A stretch of 64,000 nucleotides of DNA from Nostoc linckia FACHB-104 (GCF_014696615.1 NZ_JACJQJ010000013.1:62001-126000), one strand, 5' to 3'. Positions 8,752 through 18,859 are shown, counted from the first letter of the stretch. Notes: generated by a model not told the origin, from the sequence alone. Translations and numbers: made by a program.

Positions 8752-11100
8752 ATGAAATACCAGGTATTAGAGCGAATTTTTAATAAACCTTCATTCCCAC
8801 GTAAATTTGAACGCCTGGAAATCGATCATAATTTTCATATTTTAGATAATTCGGAGCAAGTACATAAGTTTGCCGAGCGACCAGAAGAGGTAATACAAGG
8901 AAAAGATATCCGCTTAAGTTTTCCTGAATTTATTGGCATGGAAGATATTCTGGTATCTATTCTTAAAGGAGAACAAGAATTATTTGAATTACCAGGAATT
9001 AAACGTTGTAGCGATAGCAATTATGAAATATATATAGATATATATATTATCAGCGAACAAGTTGAATTTAAATTAGCAAATAGATTACTAATTCTTATTG
9101 AAGAAGTTACTGATAGATTAGCATTTGAACAGAAGATAGCACAGAAATATCATGAAGCTAGTTTGCTATCAAGCACGTTAATAGCATATAAGAATTACAT
9201 GGAACAAGTTATTGGCTCAATGGCAGATGCCTTGCTAGTAACAAGTAACTCTGGAAAAATAAAAAAGATTAATATAGCTACAAAAAAAATATTTGGTTTT
9301 AGTGAAGCAGAATTAATTGGTCATTCAATTTCTCTAATAATTGATGATTATGCTTTATTCCAAAACATCCTCAAAAAATATTCATTATCGCAGCAGAAAT
9401 CCTCAAATATCGAGGTTGTTTGTCGAACAAAAAAAAGAGAAAAGCTGTTAATAGCCTTTTCTTGTTCCGTTGTTCCTAATCATATAGGTAGTTTAGAGGA
9501 TATTGTCTATATTGGTCGAGATATTACTGCTCGTCAGCGCCGAGAGCAGCGCATTTGCGCTCAGTATGCTATTACCAGGATACTCTCAGAATCCCAAAGT
9601 ATAAAGGAGGCAATGCCAAAAATTTTGCAAGCTATTTGTCAAACCATCGGATGGGATTTAGGTGAACTATGGACACCAAATGAATATATAACTAGATCTA
9701 TCAAACGAGATAGTAATAATAATATAGTCCTGAGATGCGTAGAAATTTGGTCAAGTCGAGTAGTTTCTGTACGAGAATTTAAAGCTATAACTTGGCAAAC
9801 TACTTATAAGGCTGGTGTAGGTTTACCTGGTCGAATTTGGGCTAGACGTTCTCCGCTTTGGCTCAAGGATATTGCAGATGATGACTCCCAGCGATCGCAA
9901 CTGGCTTCCACCGCTGGATTGCACGCGGCGTTTGGCTTTCCTATCTTAGACGACCGTGAAATATTAGGAGTAATGGTTTTTTTTAATCAAGAAGTGCAAC
10001 AGAAAGATATAGACCTCCTACAAATGATGGTTTCTATTGGTAACCAAATTGGTCATTTTATTAAATGCAAACAAACTGAAGCGGCTTTAGTAGAAAGTGA
10101 AGAAAGATATCGAGATTTATTTGAAAATGTTAATGATTTGATTCAGTCTGTAAATGCCTATGGTCGTTTTTTGTATGTAAATAAAGCATGGCAAAAAACT
10201 CTAGGCTACAGTGAAGCTGAAATTGCTAATATGAACTTGTTTGATATTATCCATCCTGATTTTCATCAACGCAGTCGGCAAAAGTTTTATAGTGTCATGT
10301 CAGGTGAAAAGCTTGCACAAGTTCAAACGGCATTTATTACTAAAAATGGCCAAACAATATATCTTGAAGGTAATATTAACTGTAAGTTTGTTGAAGGTAA
10401 GCCAGTTGCTATTCGCGGCATTTTTCGTAATATAACCCAGAGAATATTGGCACAAGAAGCACTCTATAATCAAAAAGAACAAACTGAACGTCTATTAAGT
10501 AATATTTCACCAGTAGACATTTCCATCCCCAGCCAAAAAACGACTGGAATGTCTAAAGATTTTGCTGAGGTTACAGTTTTATTTGCAGATATCATCGGCT
10601 TGAGCGAAATTGCTGCTTCTATGAGTGCAATGCAACTTGTTAGCTTACTCAATCCCATTTTTTCTGCTTTTGATCGTCTAAGTGAACGTTATAGTCTCCA
10701 GAAAATTCAGACAATTAACGATGCTTATATAGTCATGGCTGGATTAGCAATACCACGTAAAGATCATGCTCAAGCGATCGCTCATATGGCCTTGGATATG
10801 CAAACTGCGATCGCTTTATTCAATAGCGAACACCAGCAAAACTTTCAGATCCGGATCGGTATCCATAGCGGCCCCTTAATTGTCAGTATGATGCATATCC
10901 AAAAATTTAACTATCATCGCTGGGGAGAAACCGTAAACCTTGCGAGATGCATGGAATTGCAAGGTATTCCTGGGCAAATTCAAGTATCACAAACCGCCTA
11001 TGAAAGTTTACATAATGACTTTTTTTTAGAAAAGCGATGTGAAATTGAAGTTCCAGGCAAAGGTAACATGATGACTTACCTCTTACAAGGACGTAAATAA
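8752..11100 (+). CDS. PAS-GAF-PAS class III nucleotide cyclase homolog with altered catalytic residues
   Basis: The ATG at 8752 gives 782 residues; an in-frame TTG lies 24 bp upstream and neither has a good ribosome site. Domain order: degenerate N-terminal sensor (1-130), PAS (150-265), GAF (275-440), PAS (450-570), short coiled linker, cyclase domain (603-760). Both metal-binding aspartates remain (Asp613 in LFADIIG, Asp657 in INDAY). Other hallmark positions differ: the base-specifying Lys is Gln653, the second base-contact Asp is His722 (YHRWG), and the transition-state Arg four residues after Asn729 is Cys733. The usual GPVVAGVIG is GPLIVSMMH. The protein may therefore be a weak, altered-specificity or non-catalytic cyclase. 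Confidence 0.88.
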   Translation: MKYQVLERIFNKPSFPRKFERLEIDHNFHILDNSEQVHKFAERPEEVIQGKDIRLSFPEFIGMEDILVSILKGEQELFELPGIKRCSDSNYEIYIDIYIISEQVEFKLANRLLILIEEVTDRLAFEQKIAQKYHEASLLSSTLIAYKNYMEQVIGSMADALLVTSNSGKIKKINIATKKIFGFSEAELIGHSISLIIDDYALFQNILKKYSLSQQKSSNIEVVCRTKKREKLLIAFSCSVVPNHIGSLEDIVYIGRDITARQRREQRICAQYAITRILSESQSIKEAMPKILQAICQTIGWDLGELWTPNEYITRSIKRDSNNNIVLRCVEIWSSRVVSVREFKAITWQTTYKAGVGLPGRIWARRSPLWLKDIADDDSQRSQLASTAGLHAAFGFPILDDREILGVMVFFNQEVQQKDIDLLQMMVSIGNQIGHFIKCKQTEAALVESEERYRDLFENVNDLIQSVNAYGRFLYVNKAWQKTLGYSEAEIANMNLFDIIHPDFHQRSRQKFYSVMSGEKLAQVQTAFITKNGQTIYLEGNINCKFVEGKPVAIRGIFRNITQRILAQEALYNQKEQTERLLSNISPVDISIPSQKTTGMSKDFAEVTVLFADIIGLSEIAASMSAMQLVSLLNPIFSAFDRLSERYSLQKIQTINDAYIVMAGLAIPRKDHAQAIAHMALDMQTAIALFNSEHQQNFQIRIGIHSGPLIVSMMHIQKFNYHRWGETVNLARCMELQGIPGQIQVSQTAYESLHNDFFLEKRCEIEVPGKGNMMTYLLQGRK

Positions 11101-11164
11101 TCATATATAGCTATTTTATTTAATATATATTTTGATGATCAATTAACAAATTTAGTCTGTAATT

Positions 11165-11338
11165 TCACTTTAAATCTGCTTTTATTTTTTTATTAATAAT
11201 ATTTTTTTCTTTTTTAGTAATTTTATTTTCGTTTTCAGATTGTAAATTAATTTCGTACAATAATCTACCAATAAACAGCGCTAGGGGAATACTTAAGATT
11301 ACCCAAAGGCAAAGAATAATTACCAATGTGAAAATCAT
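11165..11338 (-). CDS. Possible small membrane protein
   Basis: The frame from the ATG at 11338 encodes 57 residues: one strongly hydrophobic segment (FTLVIILCLWVILSIPLALF) and then a Lys/Glu/Asn-rich cytoplasmic tail. This is a plausible single-pass protein, but the region is very AT-rich and no ribosome site is evident. A TTG at 11347 would add three residues. No family recognised. Confidence 0.3.
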   Translation of the reverse strand: MIFTLVIILCLWVILSIPLALFIGRLLYEINLQSENENKITKKEKNIINKKIKADLK

Positions 11339-11706
11339 CAGAATCAAAATAAATAGATTTTTCCTAGTTCAAGATAGCACACTCGTCTAGAAACCACCCT
11401 GCCGCCATAGATGTAGTATCATTGGAGATTTTTCTGCAAGTCTGAATTGAGCAAACCCTGAGTAGAACTACCTTCAGTGCAAGATGATCAGCATAGATCA
11501 GGTGCAATTATTGTTTTCATTGCTATAAGCCTTAAAATATTACTTCTAGACAAAAATAAGGAATATAAAAACCTTCTCTAGCTTATACGCGCTTGATTAT
11601 TCAGACTTCAGAATTACTGGCTTTTCTTGTAACTGTAAGGTAAGCGGTGCGTGACCCGCAATGAATTAAACCAACACAGCTTAGATTTTATCCTTTCCCC
11701 TTTCTT

Positions 11707-11761
11707 TGCCCAATAGCCTTCTCTGTGCTTTATAGAGAAATTCTACTTTCCGAATTGGGCA
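11707..11761. repeat. Nested inverted repeat (TGCCCAAT...ATTGGGCA)
   Basis: TGCCCAAT at 11707-11714 pairs with ATTGGGCA at 11754-11761. Inside lies a second stem, TTCTCT (11719-11724) with AGAGAA (11734-11739). A like-sized element with the same arms is at 12114-12170 in the same spacer. It could be a structured RNA or part of a short repeat. Confidence 0.45.
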
Positions 11762-12113
11762 TTCTTATGCTAATCTATCGTTTGCAAATGGGAAGTCATA
11801 TTGGAACTGAATTAAAAAGGCTTCTTCTGCCATCAGTCTTTACAGACTTGCCTAAAATTATTTGTTGAAAACCTCAAACAAAGTAAAAGCGTTTGAGGGC
11901 TTAATTTATATTCACGGTAAGTTATACTATCTCATTTTAAGGCTACAGCAAATGGAGAATAATTAGTAAATTTACTTTAATTTATAGGTATTAACTAGTA
12001 ATTTCTAGCTTTGCGCGATCGCAGGTTAGCTGAAACTACTATTTAGTACAATTATACTATTAGAATCTTTCCAGAAGACAGGTTATTGCGTTCCCCCAAT
12101 TTGAGGTGATAAA

Positions 12114-12170
12114 TTGCCCAAGTTTCTTCTAGATTGATGTTCAGTTATTTGTTCCAGCGAAATTGGGCAA
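12114..12170. repeat. Second inverted repeat with the same arms
   Basis: TTGCCCAA (12114-12121) and TTGGGCAA (12163-12170) flank 41 bp, close to the 39-bp interval of the copy at 11707-11761. It lies about 150 bp upstream of the kinase gene. The rest of the 1.2-kb spacer 11101-12322 shows nothing else beyond the doubtful small frame near its start. Confidence 0.45.
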
Positions 12171-12322
12171 AATAAATCATCAACAAAGTGCAAAATCGGA
12201 CAAAGAGCAGGGTAAATCTACCAATTTTGTTGAATAACATGAACTTTTAAAACGCAAAACTTACAACCTGTCTCTTAAACAGGAATTACCCACGATTTTT
12301 GGACATTGGAGCCAAATTTTCT

Positions 12323-13876
12323 ATGCCAGATCCCAACATTGGTCGCCTACTCCGCAAACGCTACCAGCTGCAAGAGTTAATTGGTACTGGAGCAATGGGC
12401 CGAGTTTATCGTGCTAAGGATGTTTTGTTGGGAGGAGTACCTGTAGCAGTAAAGTTCCTGGCTTTGTCGATTCAAAATGAAAAAATGCGATTGCAAGAAC
12501 GTTTTGAGACTGAAGCCAAAACCTGTGCCTTACTTGGACAAAAAAGTATTCATATTGTCCGAGTGATGGATTATGGTTTAGACGAAAAGAACACCCCGTT
12601 CTATGTTATGGAATATTTGCAAGGAGAAAGTTTAAGCAATATTATTCGCCTACAAAATCTCTCTGTGCCAAGATTTTTGAGTATGGTGCGTCAGATTTGT
12701 TTGGGGTTACAGTGCGCCCATGATGGCATTATGGTTGATGGCAATATCTGCCCAATTATCCATCGTGATATTAAGCCTAGTAATATGTTGGTGATTCAAG
12801 ATGCGAGCTTTGGCGAATTGGTTAAGGTTCTCGATTTTGGGATTGCCAAGTTGCTCCAATCAGATGGCAATGTGACTAACTACTACTTAGGTACTTTAGC
12901 TTATTCTTCTCCAGAGCAAATGGAGGGTAAAGAATTAGACAACCGCTCTGATATTTATAGTTTGGGCGTGATGATGTTTGAGATGCTTACAGGTAAAATG
13001 CCGCTTGTACCCACTACTTCCTCTTTTGGGGCATGGTATAAAGTGCATCGTCATCAAGAGCCAATTTCTTTTGCAGAAGCAGCCCCAGCCTTACAAATGC
13101 CGAAAGCGCTGGAAGACTTAATCAAGAATTGCCTTGCTAAAGCACCAAGCGATCGCCCGCAAAACATCAGTGAAATCCTCAGTATATTATCAGATATTGA
13201 ACACCATTTTCATACACGTCTGTCTTTACCACAAACTGATGCAGTCGCTGATGTGATTACGGCTAAGCCAGAGACAGAGTCACAAACAAAAGGTAATTCC
13301 CAAATATCTGGTGTTAGTAGTGAAATTCCTGCTATCTATTCTTGGCCTAAAAATAAACCAATTGCCGATATTGTTTTTCCCCAAGCCATCCGCACTAATG
13401 CTGGGGTTGCACCTTCGCTGTGGGTAATGCTACAGCAAGAGGAAATTCAAAAGCGCTTAGTTTGTAAACGCTACAATCAATTTTTATTTATTACTGTTCC
13501 CCATCCTATGGCGCTGTGGATTACAGTACTCTACAATCGCCAACATGGTGCTAAATGGTTACCTTACTACCTAGATCTCAAAACTAATCTGGGGCAGGAA
13601 ATAGCCAATCTCATGGGGCAAACAGGTTCTTATCGCCTGTTATTTTTTGCTAGGGAGTTGCCAGGTAGCTGTTCTCATATGCTTGTTTCTACGATCGCTC
13701 CTGCCCAATGCCAAAAGCTGCTGGAGTGGGCCAACACCAGTAAGGTAATGGTTTCTTCGGCTGAACCCCAAATGAGCAAAACTCTACTCAAACGTGAGTA
13801 CGAAAAAATCAAGCCGATGATTCTGGCAAAGCTGGAAGGAATGAATACTAATTCCCAATTAGACCTTTCTCGCTAA
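12323..13876 (+). CDS. Serine/threonine protein kinase (PknB/Hanks type) with a C-terminal domain of unknown function
   Basis: The ATG at 12323 (MPDPNIGRLLRKRYQLQEL) with GGAG upstream is preferred to a TTG at 12299, giving 517 residues. The kinase core is complete: glycine loop IGTGAMGRVY, lysine in VAVKF, HRDIKPSN catalytic loop, DFGIAK and an APE-like SSPEQ. There is no obvious transmembrane helix. After a Thr/Ser-rich linker (about residues 305-350), roughly 150 residues form a separate globular region (DIVFPQAIRTNAGVAPSLWV onward) that I do not recognise. It likely senses or binds a partner. It is cytoplasmic and monocistronic. Confidence 0.9.
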   Translation: MPDPNIGRLLRKRYQLQELIGTGAMGRVYRAKDVLLGGVPVAVKFLALSIQNEKMRLQERFETEAKTCALLGQKSIHIVRVMDYGLDEKNTPFYVMEYLQGESLSNIIRLQNLSVPRFLSMVRQICLGLQCAHDGIMVDGNICPIIHRDIKPSNMLVIQDASFGELVKVLDFGIAKLLQSDGNVTNYYLGTLAYSSPEQMEGKELDNRSDIYSLGVMMFEMLTGKMPLVPTTSSFGAWYKVHRHQEPISFAEAAPALQMPKALEDLIKNCLAKAPSDRPQNISEILSILSDIEHHFHTRLSLPQTDAVADVITAKPETESQTKGNSQISGVSSEIPAIYSWPKNKPIADIVFPQAIRTNAGVAPSLWVMLQQEEIQKRLVCKRYNQFLFITVPHPMALWITVLYNRQHGAKWLPYYLDLKTNLGQEIANLMGQTGSYRLLFFARELPGSCSHMLVSTIAPAQCQKLLEWANTSKVMVSSAEPQMSKTLLKREYEKIKPMILAKLEGMNTNSQLDLSR

Positions 13877-14297
13877 AGAAATAATTTGTAATTTACATAA
13901 CTTATGTATTGTTGAAAGTATTCCAGATACTTGTGTTAACTTTTGTTAATAAAAATCTATATATAGTTGTAAGTTGTATTTAGAAAAAATATAATGGGCT
14001 ACGGTAAGACTTGGAGAATCGAATTTTGTATGAATATCTACAAAAAATACATTGTAGTATTTACAAAATTAAGTGGATTCTCAAGAAGTATGGATAAGTA
14101 TGCTTATTGGTAGCTAACAGTAAATTAGCTGAGCTAGGGTTCATAGTGAATTTAGCCTCAAGGCTCCAATAAATTGTCTTTGTGTTGTCAAGTTTAGAGA
14201 TTGCCTATCGAAGTTGACGCCCCGGCATCCCCAGCTCCTTTCCTCCTTGGAACCGAGCAAGAGAAGGAGGTCGCCCACTGCGACATTAGAAAAGAAT
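13877..14297. other. Spacer between convergent kinase and nblA genes
   Basis: About 420 bp with no gene. Two stems lie just beyond nblA: CTCCTT (14236-14241) with AAGGAG (14265-14270), and GTCGC/GCGAC (14271-14285). They could help end nblA transcription, though no T-run follows. Confidence 0.35.
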
Positions 14298-14495
14298 CTA
14301 TGCCAAAGTGGAGCCTGAATCTAAGCCCCATTGGTGCTTAAGTAACTCTTGGTAGGTTGCTTCACGGACTACCATTTGCTCATACAGCTTAACCAAAAAG
14401 TCTTTAGCTTGGTCATGGCTCATGTGCTGTACTTGAGTAGCGAAAGAGCGGATGCTGAATTGTTGTTCCAAGGATAATTCGATTGGGTTACTCAT
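14298..14495 (-). CDS. nblA: Phycobilisome degradation protein NblA
   Basis: The ATG at 14495, with GGAG eight bases upstream, gives 65 residues (MSNPIELSLEQQFSIRSF...), the usual NblA size. A TTG or other upstream start would only add four residues. The helix-loop-helix pattern, the LSLEQQFSIRSF start and the LYEQMVVREATYQELLKHQW C-terminal helix are typical. NblA dimers bind phycobiliprotein alpha subunits and the ClpC chaperone and so steer phycobilisomes to proteolysis in nitrogen or sulfur starvation. The 880-bp upstream region presumably carries the starvation control. No clear NtcA box (GTA-N8-TAC) was found by eye. Confidence 0.93.
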   Translation of the reverse strand: MSNPIELSLEQQFSIRSFATQVQHMSHDQAKDFLVKLYEQMVVREATYQELLKHQWGLDSGSTLA

Positions 14496-15379
14496 ATTTA
14501 ACTCCAAGAAGAAACGCGTAAAGGTTATGTTGGTTTAGGTTGCAGAAGCTGCAAGAGTAAAATCCTGGGACTGGACTTCGTTAGACTTTTGTTCTTCTGA
14601 TATTAAGAAAGATAACAATTGTTTGACGAATTGCCCACTCCTAAGAGATTGATTTTGCCCACTAACTTATGGGTTAGTTTTTGGCTGGCTGATCTACAAC
14701 CTAAGTCTACTGGTATAGAACCGAAGTCTACCTGGGTAGCTTTCGGCTATTTTGGCTTTTGATAAACCCTATTGGGCTAAACGCCTTAATTCCCCTACTA
14801 TCTCGTTTAACACAAGATTAAATTAGAAGTAAAAGGAGTTGGCGTAAATTATATTCGCTATACCGCATTAAGCGCAAGATGTCAATTTGACAAATTGTGC
14901 AATTTCAGCATCCTTCTGGTCAGTTGGAAGCTTAAAAATATTTTTATCAAGTAGTAAATAGGAAAAATGCTCAGGCTGAACAATTGCTGAGTATATTTAC
15001 CAAAAATGGTCAACAGAACATAGGAAAGGCAAAAGAGGAAAGATAAAACCTTTAACCCTTAACCATTTCCCCTTATTCCCCATCTACAACTCTTGCTATT
15101 GGAAATTCGGAATTTTGACATGGCAATTTACGATTTTAGATTATTTTTAGTTTCAGCGGACTGTGGAGGTAAACTAATCTAAAATCTCGAAGCTCTATTT
15201 TTTTGTTGGGCTAGTACAGTCAATCTCAAAAATGCTGAGGACTCGCTCTTGGCGTTAGAGCAGCCTCTAGGAACTTTAAATTTAAGCTAGCTGATGCTCA
15301 ACATCTCTGTTTGGGACAAGAGCCTTTGACGCTTCGCTAGCGCATACCTCAAATCTCAAATTCTTTAACCTTGAACTCG
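14496..15379. other. Long nblA upstream region
   Basis: There are about 880 bp between nblA and the PP2C gene with no convincing reading frame. Repeated AAGTCTAC words occur near 14703 and 14723. The length suits complex regulation of nblA, but no operator is certain. Confidence 0.35.
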
Positions 15380-16111
15380 TTAATTGTCCTCTACTGCAAC
15401 CAGGGCGACTGTAATGTTATCGTGTCCACCATGAGCTTTAGCGGCCTCAACTAGTGAATACGCAGCTTTATCTAGGACAGAGTTATCTTGCAGACAGTCC
15501 GCAATTTTTTGATCGGCCAATTCTTCTGTGAGACCATCACTGCATAAAAGTAAGCGATCGCCTACTATCAAGTCTATTGGTTGTACGTCAATTTGGTGTA
15601 AGTCCTCACGCCCTAAACACCGTGATAAAACGTGGCGAAAGGGATGAACTCGTGCTTCTTCAAAAGTAATATCGCCAAGTTTAATGGCCCGAGCCACCCA
15701 AGTATGATCTTCTGTAATTTGTTCTAAATGGGAGCCACGCCAGCGATAAAGCCGGGAGTCGCCAACATGAGCGCACCAAGGAGACTCAGATTCCCGGAAA
15801 ACCACAACTACAGCCGTTGTACCCATATCAGCGCGTTCTGGGGCATTTTGCTGATCCTGCAAAATTGCCTCATTAGCACGCCACAAAGCTTGTACTAGTA
15901 ATTCTTGAGCAGACTGAGAAGTTTGCCAATTTTCTGCTAAATAAGCTTGAATTTGCTGCGTAGCGATGCGACTAGCTTCTTCTCCGCCTGCATGACCACC
16001 CATCCCATCAGCAACGATACAAAATCGTTTCGCTGGGTCGATATAGTAAGCATCTTGGTTATTAGAACGAATAAGTCCCGGATCGCTAAGACCCGCGAAG
16101 TTAAGTTTCAT
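15380..16111 (-). CDS. PP2C-family Ser/Thr protein phosphatase
   Basis: The product is 243 residues, the size of a minimal bacterial PPM phosphatase (PrpC/PstP catalytic domain). The metal-site motifs are present: RSNNQDAYY (Asp20), [13 protein letters not shown] (Asp36 region), [12 protein letters not shown] and [11 protein letters not shown] at the end. It removes phosphate from Ser/Thr in a Mn/Mg-dependent way and probably counters Hanks-type kinases such as the one at 12323. It starts 18 bp after the UbiB-family gene on the same strand, so the two are likely co-transcribed. ATG start. Confidence 0.95.
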   Translation of the reverse strand: MKLNFAGLSDPGLIRSNNQDAYYIDPAKRFCIVADGMGGHAGGEEASRIATQQIQAYLAENWQTSQSAQELLVQALWRANEAILQDQQNAPERADMGTTAVVVVFRESESPWCAHVGDSRLYRWRGSHLEQITEDHTWVARAIKLGDITFEEARVHPFRHVLSRCLGREDLHQIDVQPIDLIVGDRLLLCSDGLTEELADQKIADCLQDNSVLDKAAYSLVEAAKAHGGHDNITVALVAVEDN

Positions 16112-16129
16112 AAATTTTTACTGCAACAA

Positions 16130-17815
16130 TTAATACATACGTTCATAACGTTCGAGACGTAGAAGTAAGCGGATAAGTAGTACTGCGATCGCACCAGCAA
16201 TTAAACCTGCCAATACTGCTAACAATACATAATGATTCACCAATAAAATCGTACTTGAAAGCGTAAATCCACTGACTAGTAGAGCGTAGCTAATACCTAT
16301 CTGAATATTACTTTGTCGCCTCAGTAGGCGTTCAGTTTCTAGAGAACGGACTCGCATACGCATGTCACCTCGCTCTAGTTTTTCTAGTGTATCTTCTAAT
16401 CTCCGTGGTAGCCCAAAAGCAGTAGTACTAACTTGAACTGCTTGACGGCTTAATTCGTTGAGGAAGCTATTGCCCTCAGAACCATTCATATCGGTCATCA
16501 GCTGCATTGCGTATGGTTTAGCAACTTCCATAAAATTAAATTCTGGATCTAAGCCCTTGCCGACTCCCTCAAGAGTGGAAAAAGCCCGCATCACAAAAGT
16601 GAAGGTTGCTGGAAATCTAAATGGTTGATTATACGCTATTTCGTACAGGTCGTCACTGATTGCCGCCACTGATTGATTTTCAAACGGCTTATCCATGAAA
16701 TTATCCAGCATATACTGGACAGAACGCCGCACTGGCCCCATGTCATCGGTTGGTGCGATCGCTCCTAAATCGATCAGAGATTGGACAACGCGATCGCCAT
16801 CTTTTTGGGCAATGCCAAACAGCGTTTCCATCAGCCCTTCACGGACATTAGACTTAATCCGCCCCATCATGCCGAAATCGTAAAATATTAAATCGCCATT
16901 CGGCCCGACAGCAATATTTCCTGGGTGCGGATCGGCATGGAAAAACCCATTATTGAGCAGTTGAATTAGGTATGCTTGGGCACCTTGACGGGCAATTAGC
17001 TTACGATCTAGACCTGCTGCTTCTAATGCTTCATATTGGCTAATTTTGATGCCAGGAACGTATTCCAAGGTCAGCACTCGTGACGAAGTATAACGCCAGT
17101 GAATCCTCGGTACTTTCACCCATTCATAGCCGCGGAAGTTACGCCGAAAACTATCAGCATTACGGCCTTCATTCAGGTAATCAATTTCTTCCCAAAGAAT
17201 GCGACAACATTCTTCATAAATTCCTATCCAATCTCGACCTCGCCCCCATTTAGGATGGTTTTGAAAATAACGGGCAATTCCCTTAAGAATTTGTAAATCT
17301 ATTTCAAATAACTTTTTTAGTCCTGGACGTTGTACTTTGACAACAACTGCTTCGCCAGTGTATAAGACAGCTTTATGGACTTGTCCCAAACTAGCAGCAG
17401 CTAAAGGAACCGGATCAAAACTCTGGAAAAGTTCCGGAATTTTCTTACCTAGTTCTCGCTCAATAATTGCCTCTACTTGCTCATAACTAAAGGCGGGTAC
17501 TTTGTCTTGTAACTTTGCTAATTCTTCTACATATTCAATAGGAAAGATATCAGCACGGGTGGAAAATAACTGCCCCACTTTAATAAAGGTTGGCCCTAAG
17601 TCAAGCAGGGTATTACGAATCCAGACAGCTTGGGCTTTGCGCCTTGCAGCTTGCTTGGCCTCTGTCATGCCACCAGGATAACTCCAAGCTTTGTTGTATC
17701 GCCAAAGCTTGAACATTAAGGTCAAAACAAACGACCAAATATCAATAAAACGCCGTCGGCTAGAATAGTTGTCACGATTCCAACGGTATGCCTTATCTGA
17801 ATAACCTTTTTCCAT
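16130..17815 (-). CDS. ABC1/UbiB-family atypical kinase
   Basis: The ATG at 17815 (MEKGYSDKAYRWNRDNYSS) gives 561 residues; a TTG at 17893 is less likely. Family hallmarks are the Ala-rich loop PLAAASLGQVHKA, the VVVKVQRPG lysine, HADPHPGN and YDFGMMG. The C-terminus has two hydrophobic segments (YALLVSGFTLSSTILLV and VLLAVLAGLIAGAIAVLLI) that form a membrane anchor. Members act as unusual ATPases/kinases in prenylquinone metabolism; cyanobacterial and plastid relatives affect plastoquinone and tocopherol. It forms a likely operon with the following phosphatase gene. Confidence 0.93.
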   Translation of the reverse strand: MEKGYSDKAYRWNRDNYSSRRRFIDIWSFVLTLMFKLWRYNKAWSYPGGMTEAKQAARRKAQAVWIRNTLLDLGPTFIKVGQLFSTRADIFPIEYVEELAKLQDKVPAFSYEQVEAIIERELGKKIPELFQSFDPVPLAAASLGQVHKAVLYTGEAVVVKVQRPGLKKLFEIDLQILKGIARYFQNHPKWGRGRDWIGIYEECCRILWEEIDYLNEGRNADSFRRNFRGYEWVKVPRIHWRYTSSRVLTLEYVPGIKISQYEALEAAGLDRKLIARQGAQAYLIQLLNNGFFHADPHPGNIAVGPNGDLIFYDFGMMGRIKSNVREGLMETLFGIAQKDGDRVVQSLIDLGAIAPTDDMGPVRRSVQYMLDNFMDKPFENQSVAAISDDLYEIAYNQPFRFPATFTFVMRAFSTLEGVGKGLDPEFNFMEVAKPYAMQLMTDMNGSEGNSFLNELSRQAVQVSTTAFGLPRRLEDTLEKLERGDMRMRVRSLETERLLRRQSNIQIGISYALLVSGFTLSSTILLVNHYVLLAVLAGLIAGAIAVLLIRLLLRLERYERMY

Positions 17816-18002
17816 ATTTTTTGCGTACCGTTGGTTTTTAACCGAATCACTTGGAAGAAAAGACACTCTGATTCCTAAACTGTTTGCGATCAAATGTCAT
17901 TTGCCCTTTGTCAGATGTCATTTGTCTCATGACTAATAACTAATGACGAATGACTAATGACCAATGACTAAAATATGCTTCCTAGTGGATTGTTTGCAGC
18001 CT

Positions 18003-18329
18003 TTACACCGAACTACTACGATACTTTTGTAATTCGGTACGTAATAGAGCGATTTCTGCTCGTAGTTCATCAATCATCGCTTGCAAGTCAACAGGGTCAG
18101 AACCGCTAGGTCCACGTACTGTAGTAGATTGACCAGTACCAGCAGCCTCAGCAGCACGATTTGCCCGTTCTAGTACTTCATCTGTGAACTGGCGTAACTG
18201 TTCTCTAGCTTCAGCGTCAAATTTACCAATTTCACTTAAAGCATCAGTCAAAGCGACCTCTAAGCGTTCGTTGACTACTTCAGCGACTGCTCTACCGACA
18301 AAAAAGGCTTGCAAAAGGGGGTTACTCAT
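18003..18329 (-). CDS. Conserved cyanobacterial small helical (phasin-like) protein
   Basis: This 108-residue protein begins MSNPLLQAFFVGRAVAEVVN and continues as a long amphipathic helix (ALTDALSEIGKFDAEAREQL). A short Gly/Thr/Ser linker and a C-terminal coiled coil (MIDELRAEIALLRTELQKY) follow. The layout resembles phasin-like or coiled-coil accessory proteins. The function is unknown. It lies upstream of the UbiB gene on the same strand, separated by a spacer of repeated TGACTAATGAC-like words. Confidence 0.7.
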   Translation of the reverse strand: MSNPLLQAFFVGRAVAEVVNERLEVALTDALSEIGKFDAEAREQLRQFTDEVLERANRAAEAAGTGQSTTVRGPSGSDPVDLQAMIDELRAEIALLRTELQKYRSSSV

Positions 18330-18859
18330 AAATTTTTGTTACGTCTCTCCGCAAGAGAATTATAACTTGCTCGTATGCTTTGCGGCTTCTACTGTGGAGA
18401 TATATATTAGCAGGACAAACTCCGAGTGCAGATAGCATTCTTTAGCAACTCCGGCAAGGAGATTCACAGCACGCTTCATAAACTACAGAGTAATACGTGA
18501 GGCTGGTCTGTGTTGAAGCTAAAAGCGTAACTGTTTACAGAAGTGGAAACGCTTCCTGAAAAAATAGGTCGTTTTTCAGAACAGCCAAAACCCCACCTAC
18601 TGGCTAGGAAGCGATACGTTGTACCAATTCAAAATTCAAAATTCAAAATTAAGAAAACCATGTGTAGCAAGGGTTTTTGAGTTTGGATCTGTTGCTGAAT
18701 TTTGGAGAATTGGTATTAGAAATGCAGCAGTACTAGGCAATTTAGCCGCCCAAAAACTTTTAATAGACTCTCAAAAATAATCTATACCAATTCTTGAAAA
18801 TCAAAATACATCTCTATTTCTCTTAGGGGTACAGCACTGCTGTACCCTCGTTAGCACTA
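18330..18859. other. Spacer containing short inverted-repeat elements
   Basis: No gene. It contains a putative small element at 18622-18715 (listed separately), a second ATACCAATTC end near 18784, and the small palindrome GGGTACAGCACTGCTGTACCC at about 18827-18847, just after the glycine-rich gene's stop. Confidence 0.5.
18622..18715. mobile_element. Small non-coding element with TACCAATTC ends
   Basis: The left end TACCAATTCAAAATTC (18622 on) is nearly the reverse complement of the right end at 18697-18715 (GAATTTTGGAGAATTGGTA). The interior has a short AAAATTC tandem repeat. The ends match those of the elements near 34143 and 36353. No transposase is encoded, so this would be a MITE or an intergenic repeat. 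Confidence 0.4.
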
